A stretch of DNA of 62,606 bases, taken from positions 1 through 62,606 of the forward strand of contig DASSUI010000031.1 in NCBI GenBank assembly GCA_035707105.1. Direction: 5' to 3'. Positions 54,870-62,606 of the stretch are shown piece after piece (the stretch's first letter is position 1; the number at the start of each line of letters is the position of its first letter). The notes below the pieces were generated by a model. It was not told the origin of the DNA, did no database searches, and was given only the letters and a program-made list of their open reading frames with translations. Made by a program: the position numbers and the translations under genes. Source of the stretch: JACDAN01 sp035707105 (GTDB lineage Bacteria; Actinomycetota; Thermoleophilia; Gaiellales; Gaiellaceae).

Positions 54870-55990
54870 CGCAGGCGACGCGCCGGGTGCCGCTCGCCCG
54901 GCCGTGGATCGACGAACGGGAGGAGGAGCTCGTCCTCGAGGTTCTCCGGTCCGGCCGGCTCTCGCTGGGGCCGACCATCGACCGGTTCGAGGAGCTGATC
55001 GCCGAGCGCGTGGGCGCGCCGTACGCGGCGGCGGTGTCGAGCGGGACCGCGGGGCTGCATACGCTCGTTCGCGCCGCCGGCATCAGCGAGGGCGACGAGG
55101 TCGTCACCTCGCCGCTCTCCTTCGCGGCCACGGCGAACTGCTTCGTGGTCGAGGGCGCGACGCCGGTCTTCGTGGACGTCGACCCGGCGACGTGGAACCT
55201 CGACCCGAAGGCGGTCGAAGCGGCGATCACGGAGAGGACGAAGGGCATCGTCGCCGTCGACATGTTCGGGTACCCGTGCGAGCTCGAGCCCCTGATGGCG
55301 ATCGCCGACCGGCATGGCCTCGCACTGATCGAGGACTCCGCCGAGGCGCTCGGCGCAGAGTACAAGGGCCGCCCGATCGGCTCGCACGGGCCGCCCGCCG
55401 TCTTCGGCTTCTATCCGAACAAGCAGCTCGCCACCGGCGAGGGCGGGGTCGTCGTGACGCGCGACGAGGAGACGTGGAAGCTGGTCCGCAGCCTCCGGAA
55501 CCAGGGCCGCTCCTACGAGGGCGGCGGGTGGTTCACCCATGTCCGGCTGGGCTTCAACTACCGCTGGACCGACGTCCACGCGGCGATCGGCATCGCACAG
55601 CTCGAGAAGCTGGACCGGGCGCTCGAGCTCCGGTCGGAGGCCGCGGCCCGCTACGCGGAGCTCCTGGCCCGGGTGGACGGTGTCGAGCTCGCGCCGCCCG
55701 ACGACGCCGATCACCGGCGGTCCTGGTTCGTCTACGTGGTCGCGCTCGCGCCGGAGATCGACCGGGCCCGCGTGATGGCGGATCTGCGGGGGCAGGGGGT
55801 GGACGTCGCCGAGTACGTCCCGTGCATCCACCTTCAGACCTACATGCGTGAGCAGTTCGGCTTCGCGGAGGGTCTCTGCCCCGTCGCCGAGGGAATCGCG
55901 GCGCGGACGCTCGCGCTGCCGTTCTTCCCGCAGATCGAGCGCGACGAGCAGGAGTTCGTGGTCGACGTGCTCCGCGCGGCGCTCGCCTGA
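54866..55990 (+). CDS. DegT/DnrJ/EryC1/StrS-family aminotransferase
   Basis: A 374-residue PLP enzyme of the sugar-nucleotide aminotransferase family. Marks: RPWIDEREEELVLEVLRSG, SSGTAGLHTL (phosphate cup), IEDSAEALGAEYKGRPIG (cofactor Asp), FGFYPNKQLATGEGG (Schiff-base Lys) and NYRWTDVHAAIG. Family members aminate 3- or 4-keto sugars for cell-surface glycans or antibiotics. Coupled to ilvE by a GTGA overlap, which is unexpected for a sugar enzyme; no other sugar genes are nearby. Confidence 0.9.
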   Translation: MTQATRRVPLARPWIDEREEELVLEVLRSGRLSLGPTIDRFEELIAERVGAPYAAAVSSGTAGLHTLVRAAGISEGDEVVTSPLSFAATANCFVVEGATPVFVDVDPATWNLDPKAVEAAITERTKGIVAVDMFGYPCELEPLMAIADRHGLALIEDSAEALGAEYKGRPIGSHGPPAVFGFYPNKQLATGEGGVVVTRDEETWKLVRSLRNQGRSYEGGGWFTHVRLGFNYRWTDVHAAIGIAQLEKLDRALELRSEAAARYAELLARVDGVELAPPDDADHRRSWFVYVVALAPEIDRARVMADLRGQGVDVAEYVPCIHLQTYMREQFGFAEGLCPVAEGIAARTLALPFFPQIERDEQEFVVDVLRAALA

Positions 55991-55993
55991 GGC

Positions 55994-55999
55994 GATAAT
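55994..55999 (+). promoter_or_regulatory. -10 box of the RemA-like gene
   Basis: GATAAT, 6 bases before the GTG, the closest to consensus of the leaderless boxes here. Confidence 0.55.
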
Positions 56000-56005
56000 C
56001 GCGCC

Positions 56006-56365
56006 GTGGCGAACGGCGCGAACCGGATGGTCTTCCTCGGTTTCGGGAAGTACGCGCGCGCCGACAAGATCTACGCGCTCGAGCCGCTGACGGGCGACGA
56101 GCGCGGGGGAGGGCGCCGTACGCGCGTCTGGATCGAGGGCGTTCCCGACCCGATCGTCGCCGGCCGCACAGAGCGGACGATCCTCCACGAGATGGGCCAG
56201 GAAGCGGCGGCGAGTACGCAGATCATCGACAGCGCGATCGATCTCGCGGAGCGGATCTCGAGCGGGGTCGAGAGCGGTCGGGTGGACCTCGCCGACCTCG
56301 GCCGGAGGGCGCGCCGGCTTCTCGAGTCGACGGCCAGGCCCTCAGAGCCGGACCAGCTCTTCTAG
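56006..56365 (+). CDS. RemA (DUF370)-like protein
   Basis: A 119-residue protein. MVFLGFGKYARADKIYALEP followed by ERGGGRRTRVWIEG and DPIVAGRTERTIL parallels the GFGN...RI...GRRTR...HVILS pattern of RemA/DUF370, a small DNA-binding regulator of matrix genes in Bacillus. It is longer than RemA because of a C-terminal helical extension (STQIIDSAIDLAERISSGVE). The assignment rests on these short matches only. Leaderless GTG start; the MFS gene follows after 6 bases. Confidence 0.5.
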   Translation: MANGANRMVFLGFGKYARADKIYALEPLTGDERGGGRRTRVWIEGVPDPIVAGRTERTILHEMGQEAAASTQIIDSAIDLAERISSGVESGRVDLADLGRRARRLLESTARPSEPDQLF

Positions 56366-56371
56366 CGCGGC

Positions 56372-57643
56372 GTGACCGACATCGGCCGGCCGGAGCCGCC
56401 CGAACGTGGCCTGCTCGCCCGCATCGCGGTCGACATCCGCCCGCTGAAGGAGTCGCGCGACTTCCGGCGCCTCTGGTTCGGGACCGGCATTTCCGCGATC
56501 GGGAGCCAGATCACGACCGTCGCGATCCCGTACCAGCTCTACCAGGAGACGGGCTCGACGCTGCTCGTCGGCCTCCTCGGGATCGCCGCGCTCGTGCCGT
56601 TGCTGATCGTGCCGATCTACGGCGGCGCCGTCGCGGACGCCGTCGACCGGCGCCGCATGCTGCTCCTGTCCGACCTGGCGCTGCTGGCCGTGACCGGCGG
56701 CCTCGTCGTGAACGCGCTGCTCCCGAACCCCGCGGTCTGGTTCCTCTTCGCCGCCGAGGCGCTCGGCACGGCTGCGTACGGCTTCCAGCGCCCGGCCCGC
56801 AACGCGCTGACACCGCGGCTCGTCCGCGACGACCAGCTGCTCGCCGCGATCACCGTCGAGGACGTCGTCTTCACGCTCGCCCGAGTGGCCGGGCCGGTCT
56901 TCGGCGGCGGCCTGATCTCGGTCGTCGGGCTCGGGGGCGCGTACGCCATCGACCTTGCGACGTTCGGCGCCTCGCTGCTCGCGATCTGGCTGCTTCCTCC
57001 CGTCCCGCCGGCACAGGACGCCGACCGCCCGAGCCTGCGGTCGATCGCAGACGGCTTCCGCTACGTCCTGCGGAAGAACGTGCTCCTCGGCATCTTCCTC
57101 GTGGACACGATCGTGATGATCTTCGGCATGCCCCGCGCGCTCTTCCCGGCCTTCGCCGAGCAGCTCGGCGGCGGCGCGGGAGCGCTCGGGCTGATGTACG
57201 GCGCGACCTCCGCAGGAGCATTCGCCGCCTCGCTGACGTCGGGCTGGATGATGGCCGTGCGCCGGCAGGGGCTCGCGGTCTGCATCGCCGCCGGCGGGTG
57301 GGGCGTCGCGATCGCGATCGTCGGCTTCGCCGACGCGCTCTGGTTCGCCCTCGTCTTCCTCGCGGTGGCCGGCGCCGCGGACTTCGTGAGCGCCGTCCTC
57401 CGCGGGAACATCCTGCTGACCGAGACGCCCGACTCCATGCGAGGCCGCGTCTCGGGGATCGAGCTCGCGCAGGTCGCGGGCGCACCGGAGATCGGCAATG
57501 TGGAGGCGGGTATCGTCGCGTCGCTGACGAGCGTCCGCGCCTCGATCGTCTCCGGCGGGATCCTGAGCGTCGTCGGCACGGTCGTCGTCGCGGCCGCGAT
57601 CCCGGCGCTCGTGCGCTACGACGCGCGGCGGCCGCGGGAATGA
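56372..57643 (+). CDS. MFS exporter (EntS/MFS_3-like)
   Basis: A 423-residue major facilitator with twelve spans. The N-terminal part reads SRDFRRLWFGTGISAIGSQI, the usual opening of the EntS/macrolide-efflux group, with the first-loop motif GGAVADAVDRRRML and a second-half GWMMAVRRQG. It would export a small molecule using proton motive force. GTG start; its stop overlaps the ATG of the glycosylase gene (ATGA). Confidence 0.93.
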   Translation: MTDIGRPEPPERGLLARIAVDIRPLKESRDFRRLWFGTGISAIGSQITTVAIPYQLYQETGSTLLVGLLGIAALVPLLIVPIYGGAVADAVDRRRMLLLSDLALLAVTGGLVVNALLPNPAVWFLFAAEALGTAAYGFQRPARNALTPRLVRDDQLLAAITVEDVVFTLARVAGPVFGGGLISVVGLGGAYAIDLATFGASLLAIWLLPPVPPAQDADRPSLRSIADGFRYVLRKNVLLGIFLVDTIVMIFGMPRALFPAFAEQLGGGAGALGLMYGATSAGAFAASLTSGWMMAVRRQGLAVCIAAGGWGVAIAIVGFADALWFALVFLAVAGAADFVSAVLRGNILLTETPDSMRGRVSGIELAQVAGAPEIGNVEAGIVASLTSVRASIVSGGILSVVGTVVVAAAIPALVRYDARRPRE

Positions 57644-58260
57644 GCCACGCGCGGGAGTTCTTCGCGCGCTCGGTCCACGAGGTCGCGCCGGACCTCGTCG
57701 GCGTGACGCTGCTCGTCGACGGCGTGGGCGGGCGGATCGTGGAGGTCGAGGCCTACGACCACGAGGATCCGGCCGCGCACGGCTATGGAGGGAAGACGGA
57801 GCGGAACGCGTCCATGTTCGGGCCGCCGGGCCACGCCTACGTCTATCGCTCGTACGGGATCCACTGGTGCCTCAACTTCGTCTGCTCGGCCGCGGGCTCA
57901 GCCGAAGCGGTCCTGATTCGTGCGCTCGAGCCCACGCGGGGGATCGACGTGATGCGGGAGCGTCGCGGGCTCGCCGACCCGCGTCTGCTGTGCGCCGGGC
58001 CCGGCCGGTTGTGCCAGGCGCTGGGAATCACGCGCGAGCACGACGGCGCCGCGCTGGACGAGCCGCCCTTCGAGCTCGTCGAGCGGGAGGGCGAACCGGA
58101 GCTCGTCGCCGGCCTGCGAATCGGGATCACGAAGGCGGCCGAGCAGCCGTGGCGCTACGGCCTTGCCGGCTCGCCGTTCCTCAGCCGCCCGCTACGACCA
58201 GCCGGATCGGCAGACCGGGTGCTGCGGCGACGCTCCCGCCGCGCGGCTCCTGGCGGATGA
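57640..58260 (+). CDS. 3-methyladenine DNA glycosylase (AAG/Mpg family)
   Basis: A 206-residue base-excision enzyme removing alkylated purines. Family marks are RIVEVEAYDHEDPAAHGYGG (with the catalytic Glu), RNASMFGPPGHAYVYRSYGI (the intercalating Tyr region), HWCLNFVCS and CAGPGRLCQALGI. Its last 80 bases overlap the 3' end of the PBP gene on the opposite strand; residues after FLSRPL are probably variable tail (RRRSRRAAPGG). Confidence 0.93.
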   Translation: MSHAREFFARSVHEVAPDLVGVTLLVDGVGGRIVEVEAYDHEDPAAHGYGGKTERNASMFGPPGHAYVYRSYGIHWCLNFVCSAAGSAEAVLIRALEPTRGIDVMRERRGLADPRLLCAGPGRLCQALGITREHDGAALDEPPFELVEREGEPELVAGLRIGITKAAEQPWRYGLAGSPFLSRPLRPAGSADRVLRRRSRRAAPGG

Positions 58261-60604
58261 CGCGCCCGAACGCCGCGTCGCCCTCGACCGCGGGCTGGAG
58301 CTTGAGCCGCTCGAGGCGCCGGATCGCGTTCGGGACCGGCATCCCGATCACGCTCGGCACGACGCCGTAGCGCGGCTTGGCGAGGATGAGCGTCACCTGG
58401 TCGTACGCCGAGAGCGTGCCGCGGCGCGGGATCTGCCCGAGGACGAGATCGAGCCGCTGGCCCGGCTTCGCCGGCTTGTAGATCACGTCGGACTCGAGCG
58501 GCTGCGCCGCGAGCCTCGCCTTCGCAGCGGCCAGCGTGCTCCCGACCACGCGCGGTACCTCGACCTCGTTCGGCTTACAGTCGGCCTCGCGCGCGGGCGT
58601 CTGCCCCGAGAAGTACCAGACGCTCTTCGCCGCGCGGCAGACCCCGTTGTCGACCATCACCCGACCGCCACGCTGGACGACGTTCACAGGCAGGGAATAG
58701 GGAAGGCTCGGCGGGTCGAAGTACGCCGGCTCCTCCTTCAGGTAGTCGAGCGCCGACTCCATGAACGACTTCCAGATCAGCGCGGGGTACGTACCGCCCG
58801 CGACGGACTCACCCTCGTACTCGGTGAGCATCGGCGTCAGGGTCTTCGGGTAGCCGACCCAGACCGCGACCGCGAGCTGCGGGGTGTAGCCGACGAACCA
58901 CGCGTCGCCGTAGTTCTCCGTCGTGCCCGTCTTGCCGGCGACCGGGCGGTCCCGCAGCGCCGCCTGGCGGCCCGTCCCCTGCCGCACAACCTTCTGGAGG
59001 ATGTCGTTGATCAGGTCCGCCTTCTCAGGATCGAGCACCGGCTTCTGGACGGGAGCGTTGGCGCGGCGCTTCTCGCCGACGTGGTGCACCCACGAGATGG
59101 CGCGGGGCCGGTTGCCGAAGATCGAGCCGTCGACGCGGCGGCCCCGGTTCGCAAACGTCGAGAACGCGCGTGCCATCTCGAGTGGGTTCACCGCCTCGGC
59201 GCCGAGCCCGATCGCGAAGTAGTCGTTCAGCCGGCTCGTCACCCCGAGCTGATGCGCGGCGCGGCGGACCGCCTTCGGTCCGACCAGCGCCGTTAGCTGC
59301 GCGTAGACGGCGTTGTCCGAATGCACGGTCGCCGTCTCGAGGTCGATCGAGCCGAGGTACTCGTCCTCGTAGTTCGAGACGGCCCAGCCCTTGTCTCCGA
59401 GGAAGATCGTCGTCGGCTTCGAGACGAAGGTCGTCGCCGGGGAGATGCCCTGCTCGAGCGCCGCGGCGAGAACGAACGGCTTGAACGCCGAGCCCGCCTG
59501 GCGCTCGCCCTGCACGGCGAGGTTGAACTGGCTCTCGCGGAAGTTCGAGCCGCCGATCATCGCCTTGATCGCGCCGTCCCTCGGATCGATCGCCACGAGC
59601 GCGGCGGCAGGGCCGTCCTCCTTCTTGAGCCACCGCGCGATCGCCTTGTGGCCGAGCTTCTGTAGCCCGAGGTCGAGCGTCGTGTGGACGACGAGCCCCC
59701 CGCCGAAGACGCCGCGCGTCTTGTACTTGTCGACGAGCTGCTGCGTGACGTAGTTCGCGAAGTAGCCGCCCGGCCCGCGGGTGTCGGGGTGGTGGATCTC
59801 CTTCGGCAGCGGCTCCCGGTCGGCGCGGCGGTACTGCTCCAGGGTGATCGTGTTCATCTGGAGCATCAGCTGCAGCACCGTCCCCCGACGCTGGCGCGCC
59901 GCCCTGGGGTTCGTGACGGGGTCGAACCGGCTCGGGTCGGCGGGAATTCCGGCGAGCAGAGCCACTTCCCAGAGCGCCATCTTCTTCGCGCGATGCCCGA
60001 AGTACGTGCGCGCCGCCTGGTCGATCCCGTACGCCCCGTTCCCGAAGTAGACGGTGTTCAGGTACGAGGTGAGAATCTTCTTCTTGGACCACCGCTGCTC
60101 GAGGCCCCACGCAAGGGTTGCCTCGCGCACCTTCCGTCCGATCGAGCGGCTGTTGTCGCTGCAGGAGTTCTTGATGAACTGCTGCGTGATCGTGGAGCCG
60201 CCCTGGACGACGCCCTTCTTACGGACGTCCGCCCACAGCGCCCGTACGATCGCGCGCATGTCGACTCCGCGGTGCTCGAAGTACCGGCGGTCCTCGACGG
60301 CGACGATCGCCTGCTTCATGAGCGGTGAGATGTCCTCGTAGTCGACGAGCACGCGGTTCTCGGAGCCCCGGAGGACGGCGAGGATCTTGTTGCCGGTCGA
60401 GTCGTAGATCTTCGTGTTGACCTCGTGGTGCTGGCGCGCCGGGTCGCACTTCGGTGCCTCGGCCGCGACGGCCGTGACCAGGCCGAACATGAAGGAGACC
60501 CACGCCAACACGAAGAGGGCGAGCATGAGGACCAGTAGGCGGAGCTTCCTGATCCTGCGCCTCTTGGCCGGCGCCGCGGGATCGTTGCGGCGGAGCAAAC
60601 GCAA
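58181..60604 (-). CDS. Class A penicillin-binding protein with PASTA domains
   Basis: An 807-residue bifunctional peptidoglycan synthase. A basic tail and one span (LRLLVLMLALFVLAWVSFMF, 21-40) anchor it. The GT51 glycosyltransferase has AIVAVEDRRYFEHRGVD (catalytic Glu104), GGSTITQQFIKN and KKKILTSYLNTVYFG. The transpeptidase has GSAFKPF (SxxK), HSDN and KTGTTENYGDAW. Two C-terminal PASTA repeats (VPRVVGSTLAAAKARL and VPSVIGMPVPNAIRRLERL) bind muropeptide. TTG start, 9 bases from a TAGACT box. Convergent overlap with the glycosylase gene. Confidence 0.95.
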   Translation of the reverse strand: MRLLRRNDPAAPAKRRRIRKLRLLVLMLALFVLAWVSFMFGLVTAVAAEAPKCDPARQHHEVNTKIYDSTGNKILAVLRGSENRVLVDYEDISPLMKQAIVAVEDRRYFEHRGVDMRAIVRALWADVRKKGVVQGGSTITQQFIKNSCSDNSRSIGRKVREATLAWGLEQRWSKKKILTSYLNTVYFGNGAYGIDQAARTYFGHRAKKMALWEVALLAGIPADPSRFDPVTNPRAARQRRGTVLQLMLQMNTITLEQYRRADREPLPKEIHHPDTRGPGGYFANYVTQQLVDKYKTRGVFGGGLVVHTTLDLGLQKLGHKAIARWLKKEDGPAAALVAIDPRDGAIKAMIGGSNFRESQFNLAVQGERQAGSAFKPFVLAAALEQGISPATTFVSKPTTIFLGDKGWAVSNYEDEYLGSIDLETATVHSDNAVYAQLTALVGPKAVRRAAHQLGVTSRLNDYFAIGLGAEAVNPLEMARAFSTFANRGRRVDGSIFGNRPRAISWVHHVGEKRRANAPVQKPVLDPEKADLINDILQKVVRQGTGRQAALRDRPVAGKTGTTENYGDAWFVGYTPQLAVAVWVGYPKTLTPMLTEYEGESVAGGTYPALIWKSFMESALDYLKEEPAYFDPPSLPYSLPVNVVQRGGRVMVDNGVCRAAKSVWYFSGQTPAREADCKPNEVEVPRVVGSTLAAAKARLAAQPLESDVIYKPAKPGQRLDLVLGQIPRRGTLSAYDQVTLILAKPRYGVVPSVIGMPVPNAIRRLERLKLQPAVEGDAAFGRVIRQEPRGGSVAAAPGLPIRLVVAGG

Positions 60605-60612
60605 GACCCGTG

Positions 60613-60624
60613 GAGTCTAGACTC
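60613..60624. promoter_or_regulatory. Palindromic -10 between PBP and tyrS
   Basis: GAGTCTAGACTC is a perfect palindrome giving TAGACT on both strands, 9 bases before the PBP TTG (60604) and 12 bases before the tyrS ATG (60636). Neither gene has a Shine-Dalgarno in the gap. Confidence 0.55.
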
Positions 60625-60635
60625 GCTGGCCGGAC

Positions 60636-61784
60636 ATGGGAGTCGCCGGGCTCACCCGAAACGCCGTCGACGTGCTGCCCGAGGGCGCACTCGAGAAGAA
60701 GCTTGCCGAGGGCCGGCCACTTCGCGTGAAGCTGGGGATCGACGTCACCGCGCCGCACATCACGATCGGCAATGGGATCCCCCTCCAGCGCATGCGGGCG
60801 TTCCAGGACGAAGGGCACACAGGGGTTCTCATCGTCGGCGACTACACGACCCGCATCGGCGATCCCTCGGGCCGTTCGACCGAGCGTCCCGTACTCGACG
60901 ACGCGGAGATCGACCGGATGGCCGAACGGTTCTTCGAGTCGGCCTACACGATCCTGATCCAGGAGCGCACGGAGATCCGCTTCAACGGTGAGTGGCTGTC
61001 GAAGCTGTCGTACGCGGACGTGGTCCAGCTCGGCCGGACGATCACCGTCGCCCGCATCCTCGAGCGCGACGACTTCGCGAAGCGGTTCGCGGCGCAGGAG
61101 CCGATCTCGGTCTCCGAGCTGCTGTATCCGCTCATGCAGGCCTACGACTCGGTGGCTGTGAAGGCCGACGTCGAGCTCGGCGGAACGGACCAGCTCTACA
61201 ACCTGCTGGCCGGCCGCGAGGTCATGGCCGCGTACGGCCTGGATCCACAGGTCGTCCTGACCACGCCCCTGATCGAGAGTTGGGATCGACTGAAGATGAG
61301 CGGCTCCCGAGGGAACTACATCGCCTTGCTCGAAGCGCCCGAGGAACAGTTCGGGAAGACGATGCGGCTCCCGGACGAGCTTCTTCCGAACTACTACAAA
61401 CTCGTGATGGAGAGCGACGAAGACCCGCTCGCCGGCGACGCGATGGCGGCAAAGCTCCGTCTCGCGAGGTTCATCGTCACCCGCGCCCACGGCGAGGAGA
61501 CGGCGCGCGCCGCCGAGGAGCACTTCACACGCGTCGTTCGCGAAGGGCACGCGCCCGATGAGGTTCCGGCGGTGCCGCTCACCGACGGCGACCCGGTCCA
61601 TCTCCCGGCCGTCCTGGCCGGCGCGTTCGGCCTCACGACGAGCGAGGCGCGGCGGCTGATCGCTCAGGGCGGCGTACGGCTGAACGGGGAAGCGGTGACC
61701 GACCTCGACCTGCCGCGATCGGCCCTCGAAGGGGCTCTCCTCCAGGCTGGAAAGCGCCGGTACGCCCGCTTGACAGCGGCTTAG
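60636..61784 (+). CDS. tyrS: Tyrosyl-tRNA synthetase
   Basis: A 382-residue class I synthetase charging tRNA-Tyr. HIGH-like HITIGN in KLGIDVTAPHITIGN, the tyrosine pocket AYDSVAVKADVELGGTDQLY, and an S4 RNA-binding domain at the C-terminus (TTSEARRLIAQGGVRLNGEA). The wording is that of the TyrZ-like second subclass. The KMSKS loop reads KMSGS (around residue 220), losing the second Lys. The rRNA promoter begins inside its last codons. Confidence 0.95.
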   Translation: MGVAGLTRNAVDVLPEGALEKKLAEGRPLRVKLGIDVTAPHITIGNGIPLQRMRAFQDEGHTGVLIVGDYTTRIGDPSGRSTERPVLDDAEIDRMAERFFESAYTILIQERTEIRFNGEWLSKLSYADVVQLGRTITVARILERDDFAKRFAAQEPISVSELLYPLMQAYDSVAVKADVELGGTDQLYNLLAGREVMAAYGLDPQVVLTTPLIESWDRLKMSGSRGNYIALLEAPEEQFGKTMRLPDELLPNYYKLVMESDEDPLAGDAMAAKLRLARFIVTRAHGEETARAAEEHFTRVVREGHAPDEVPAVPLTDGDPVHLPAVLAGAFGLTTSEARRLIAQGGVRLNGEAVTDLDLPRSALEGALLQAGKRRYARLTAA

Positions 61785-61797
61785 GCGTTGCTACCAT
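61770..61797 (+). promoter_or_regulatory. rRNA operon promoter
   Basis: Consensus TTGACA (61770-61775), 16-base spacer, TACCAT (61792-61797). The -35 lies inside the last codons of tyrS. Transcription should start near 61804. Confidence 0.75.
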
Positions 61798-61803
61798 ACG
61801 CGG

Positions 61804-61928
61804 GCTGCCCGGACGGGCGGCGTTGAAAAGTCCCTGTCCCTCGACGACTGGAGCGCCCCTAGAAGGAAGGATACGAACCGCAAGTTCGGATCTCCTTGGG
61901 GCCTCTGGCGCGAGTCGGAGGCTTTTTT
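61804..61928 (+). ncRNA. Structured rRNA leader or short RNA ending in a terminator
   Basis: From the predicted start the RNA can form a hairpin at 61867-61897 (core CGAAC/GTTCG with outer AAG...CTT) and then GCCTC...GAGGC followed by six T (61901-61928), a terminator shape. It therefore may be a 125-base RNA in its own right, or an attenuator that rRNA transcription must pass. No known RNA family is recognised. Confidence 0.5.
61901..61928 (+). terminator. Terminator-like hairpin in the rRNA leader
   Basis: GCCTC/GAGGC stem with a 12-base loop followed by TTTTTT. The stem is short, so read-through is likely, helped by the antitermination signals usual for rRNA. Confidence 0.6.
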
Positions 61929-62183
61929 ACGTCGCCAGGCAGCGACGGTCTTTGAAAACTCAACAGCGTGCGTGAAACGCCGAGACCTGACCGGTCAGCT
62001 TGCTGAGCGGTCGGGCTCAAGTTAACCCGTCTGCCCTCGACCTCGGTTGAGGGGAGACCTTTGAGCTCAAGCTCAAAGTGAACGAGTTGTTCAGCCGGTG
62101 ACTCAGCGGCCGGCCGGCAAAGCCGGTCGACCTCTGAACGGGCATCGTCAAGCGATGCCCGGGTGCCGGATTACACAAGTTCC
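61929..62183 (+). other. 16S precursor leader with boxA-like segment and hairpins
   Basis: CTTTGAAAACTCAACAG at about 61951-61967 resembles the boxA-containing leaders of other bacteria. Three clear hairpins follow: GACCGGTCAG/CTGAGCGGTC (61989-62012), CTTTGAGCT/AGCTCAAAG (62058-62077) and GGGCATCG/CGATGCCC (62140-62160). The part nearest 16S would pair with sequence beyond its 3' end for RNase III processing, which lies outside the window. Confidence 0.65.

Positions 62184-62606
<423 letters not shown>

Noticed and set aside
54767..56188. 473-residue minus-strand frame
   Set aside because: Antisense to the ilvE end and DegT aminotransferase; no recognisable motif.

Overview
The window is high-GC bacterial chromosome. 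It runs from the 3' two-thirds of an EF-G-like gene to the first 423 bases of a 16S rRNA gene. The 16S start, the GC-rich third codon positions, PASTA-type PBP, GatCAB, UdgX, MMPL and PadR/LuxR regulators, and many small unassigned proteins point to Actinomycetota, most likely class Thermoleophilia (Gaiella-like). That placement is inference from memory of similar genomes; a 16S search would settle it.

Layout. 1-5.8 kb: EF-G-like protein, a PadR regulator with a clear operator, small orphan proteins, a 172-bp palindromic element, an aldehyde dehydrogenase, a YqfO-like domain protein and an RNase HI. 6-11.3 kb: a 1,553-residue secreted repeat protein and an L,D-transpeptidase. 11.4-13.9 kb: tRNA-Gly followed by a patch of tiny orphan genes, including two tandem paralogues and a 27-residue membrane peptide. 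13.9-22 kb (minus strand): a membrane adenylate cyclase, a PadR-ABC-permease operon with tandem operators, and a large LuxR-type ATPase regulator. 22-33 kb: MMPL transporter, an ABC-2 exporter, an EndoV-like protein lacking two catalytic residues, a patatin-like lipase and secreted proteins. 33-38.6 kb: phosphotransferase, alpha/beta hydrolase lipoprotein, UdgX, tRNA-Cys and membrane proteins.

38.6-48 kb: a decayed LigD-polymerase-like fragment, rsgA behind a 13-codon leader ORF, an HMG-CoA reductase/thioesterase/SRPBCC operon diverging from folD, a cold-shock gene, then gatC-gatA-gatB behind a strong terminator. 48-58 kb: penicillin-acylase family enzyme, class V aminotransferase with serA, YbaK-type deacylase, ilvE with a DegT-family aminotransferase, a RemA-like protein, an MFS exporter and 3-methyladenine DNA glycosylase. 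58-62.6 kb: class A PBP diverging from tyrS, then the rRNA promoter (its -35 lies inside tyrS), a structured leader and 16S.

Expression signals. Many genes lack a Shine-Dalgarno sequence and instead have a TANNNT box 6-9 nt before the start codon, the layout expected of leaderless mRNAs. Three divergent gene pairs have palindromic or abutting -10 boxes. Operon partners often overlap as ATGA, GTGA or TTGA; in two places the only usable start is a CTG overlapping the upstream TGA. No CRISPR array, intact insertion sequence, integrase or prophage was seen. The least ordinary items are the palindromic element at 3.0-3.2 kb, the shared divergent -10 boxes, the rsgA leader ORF, the terminator between csp and gatC, and the rRNA leader.
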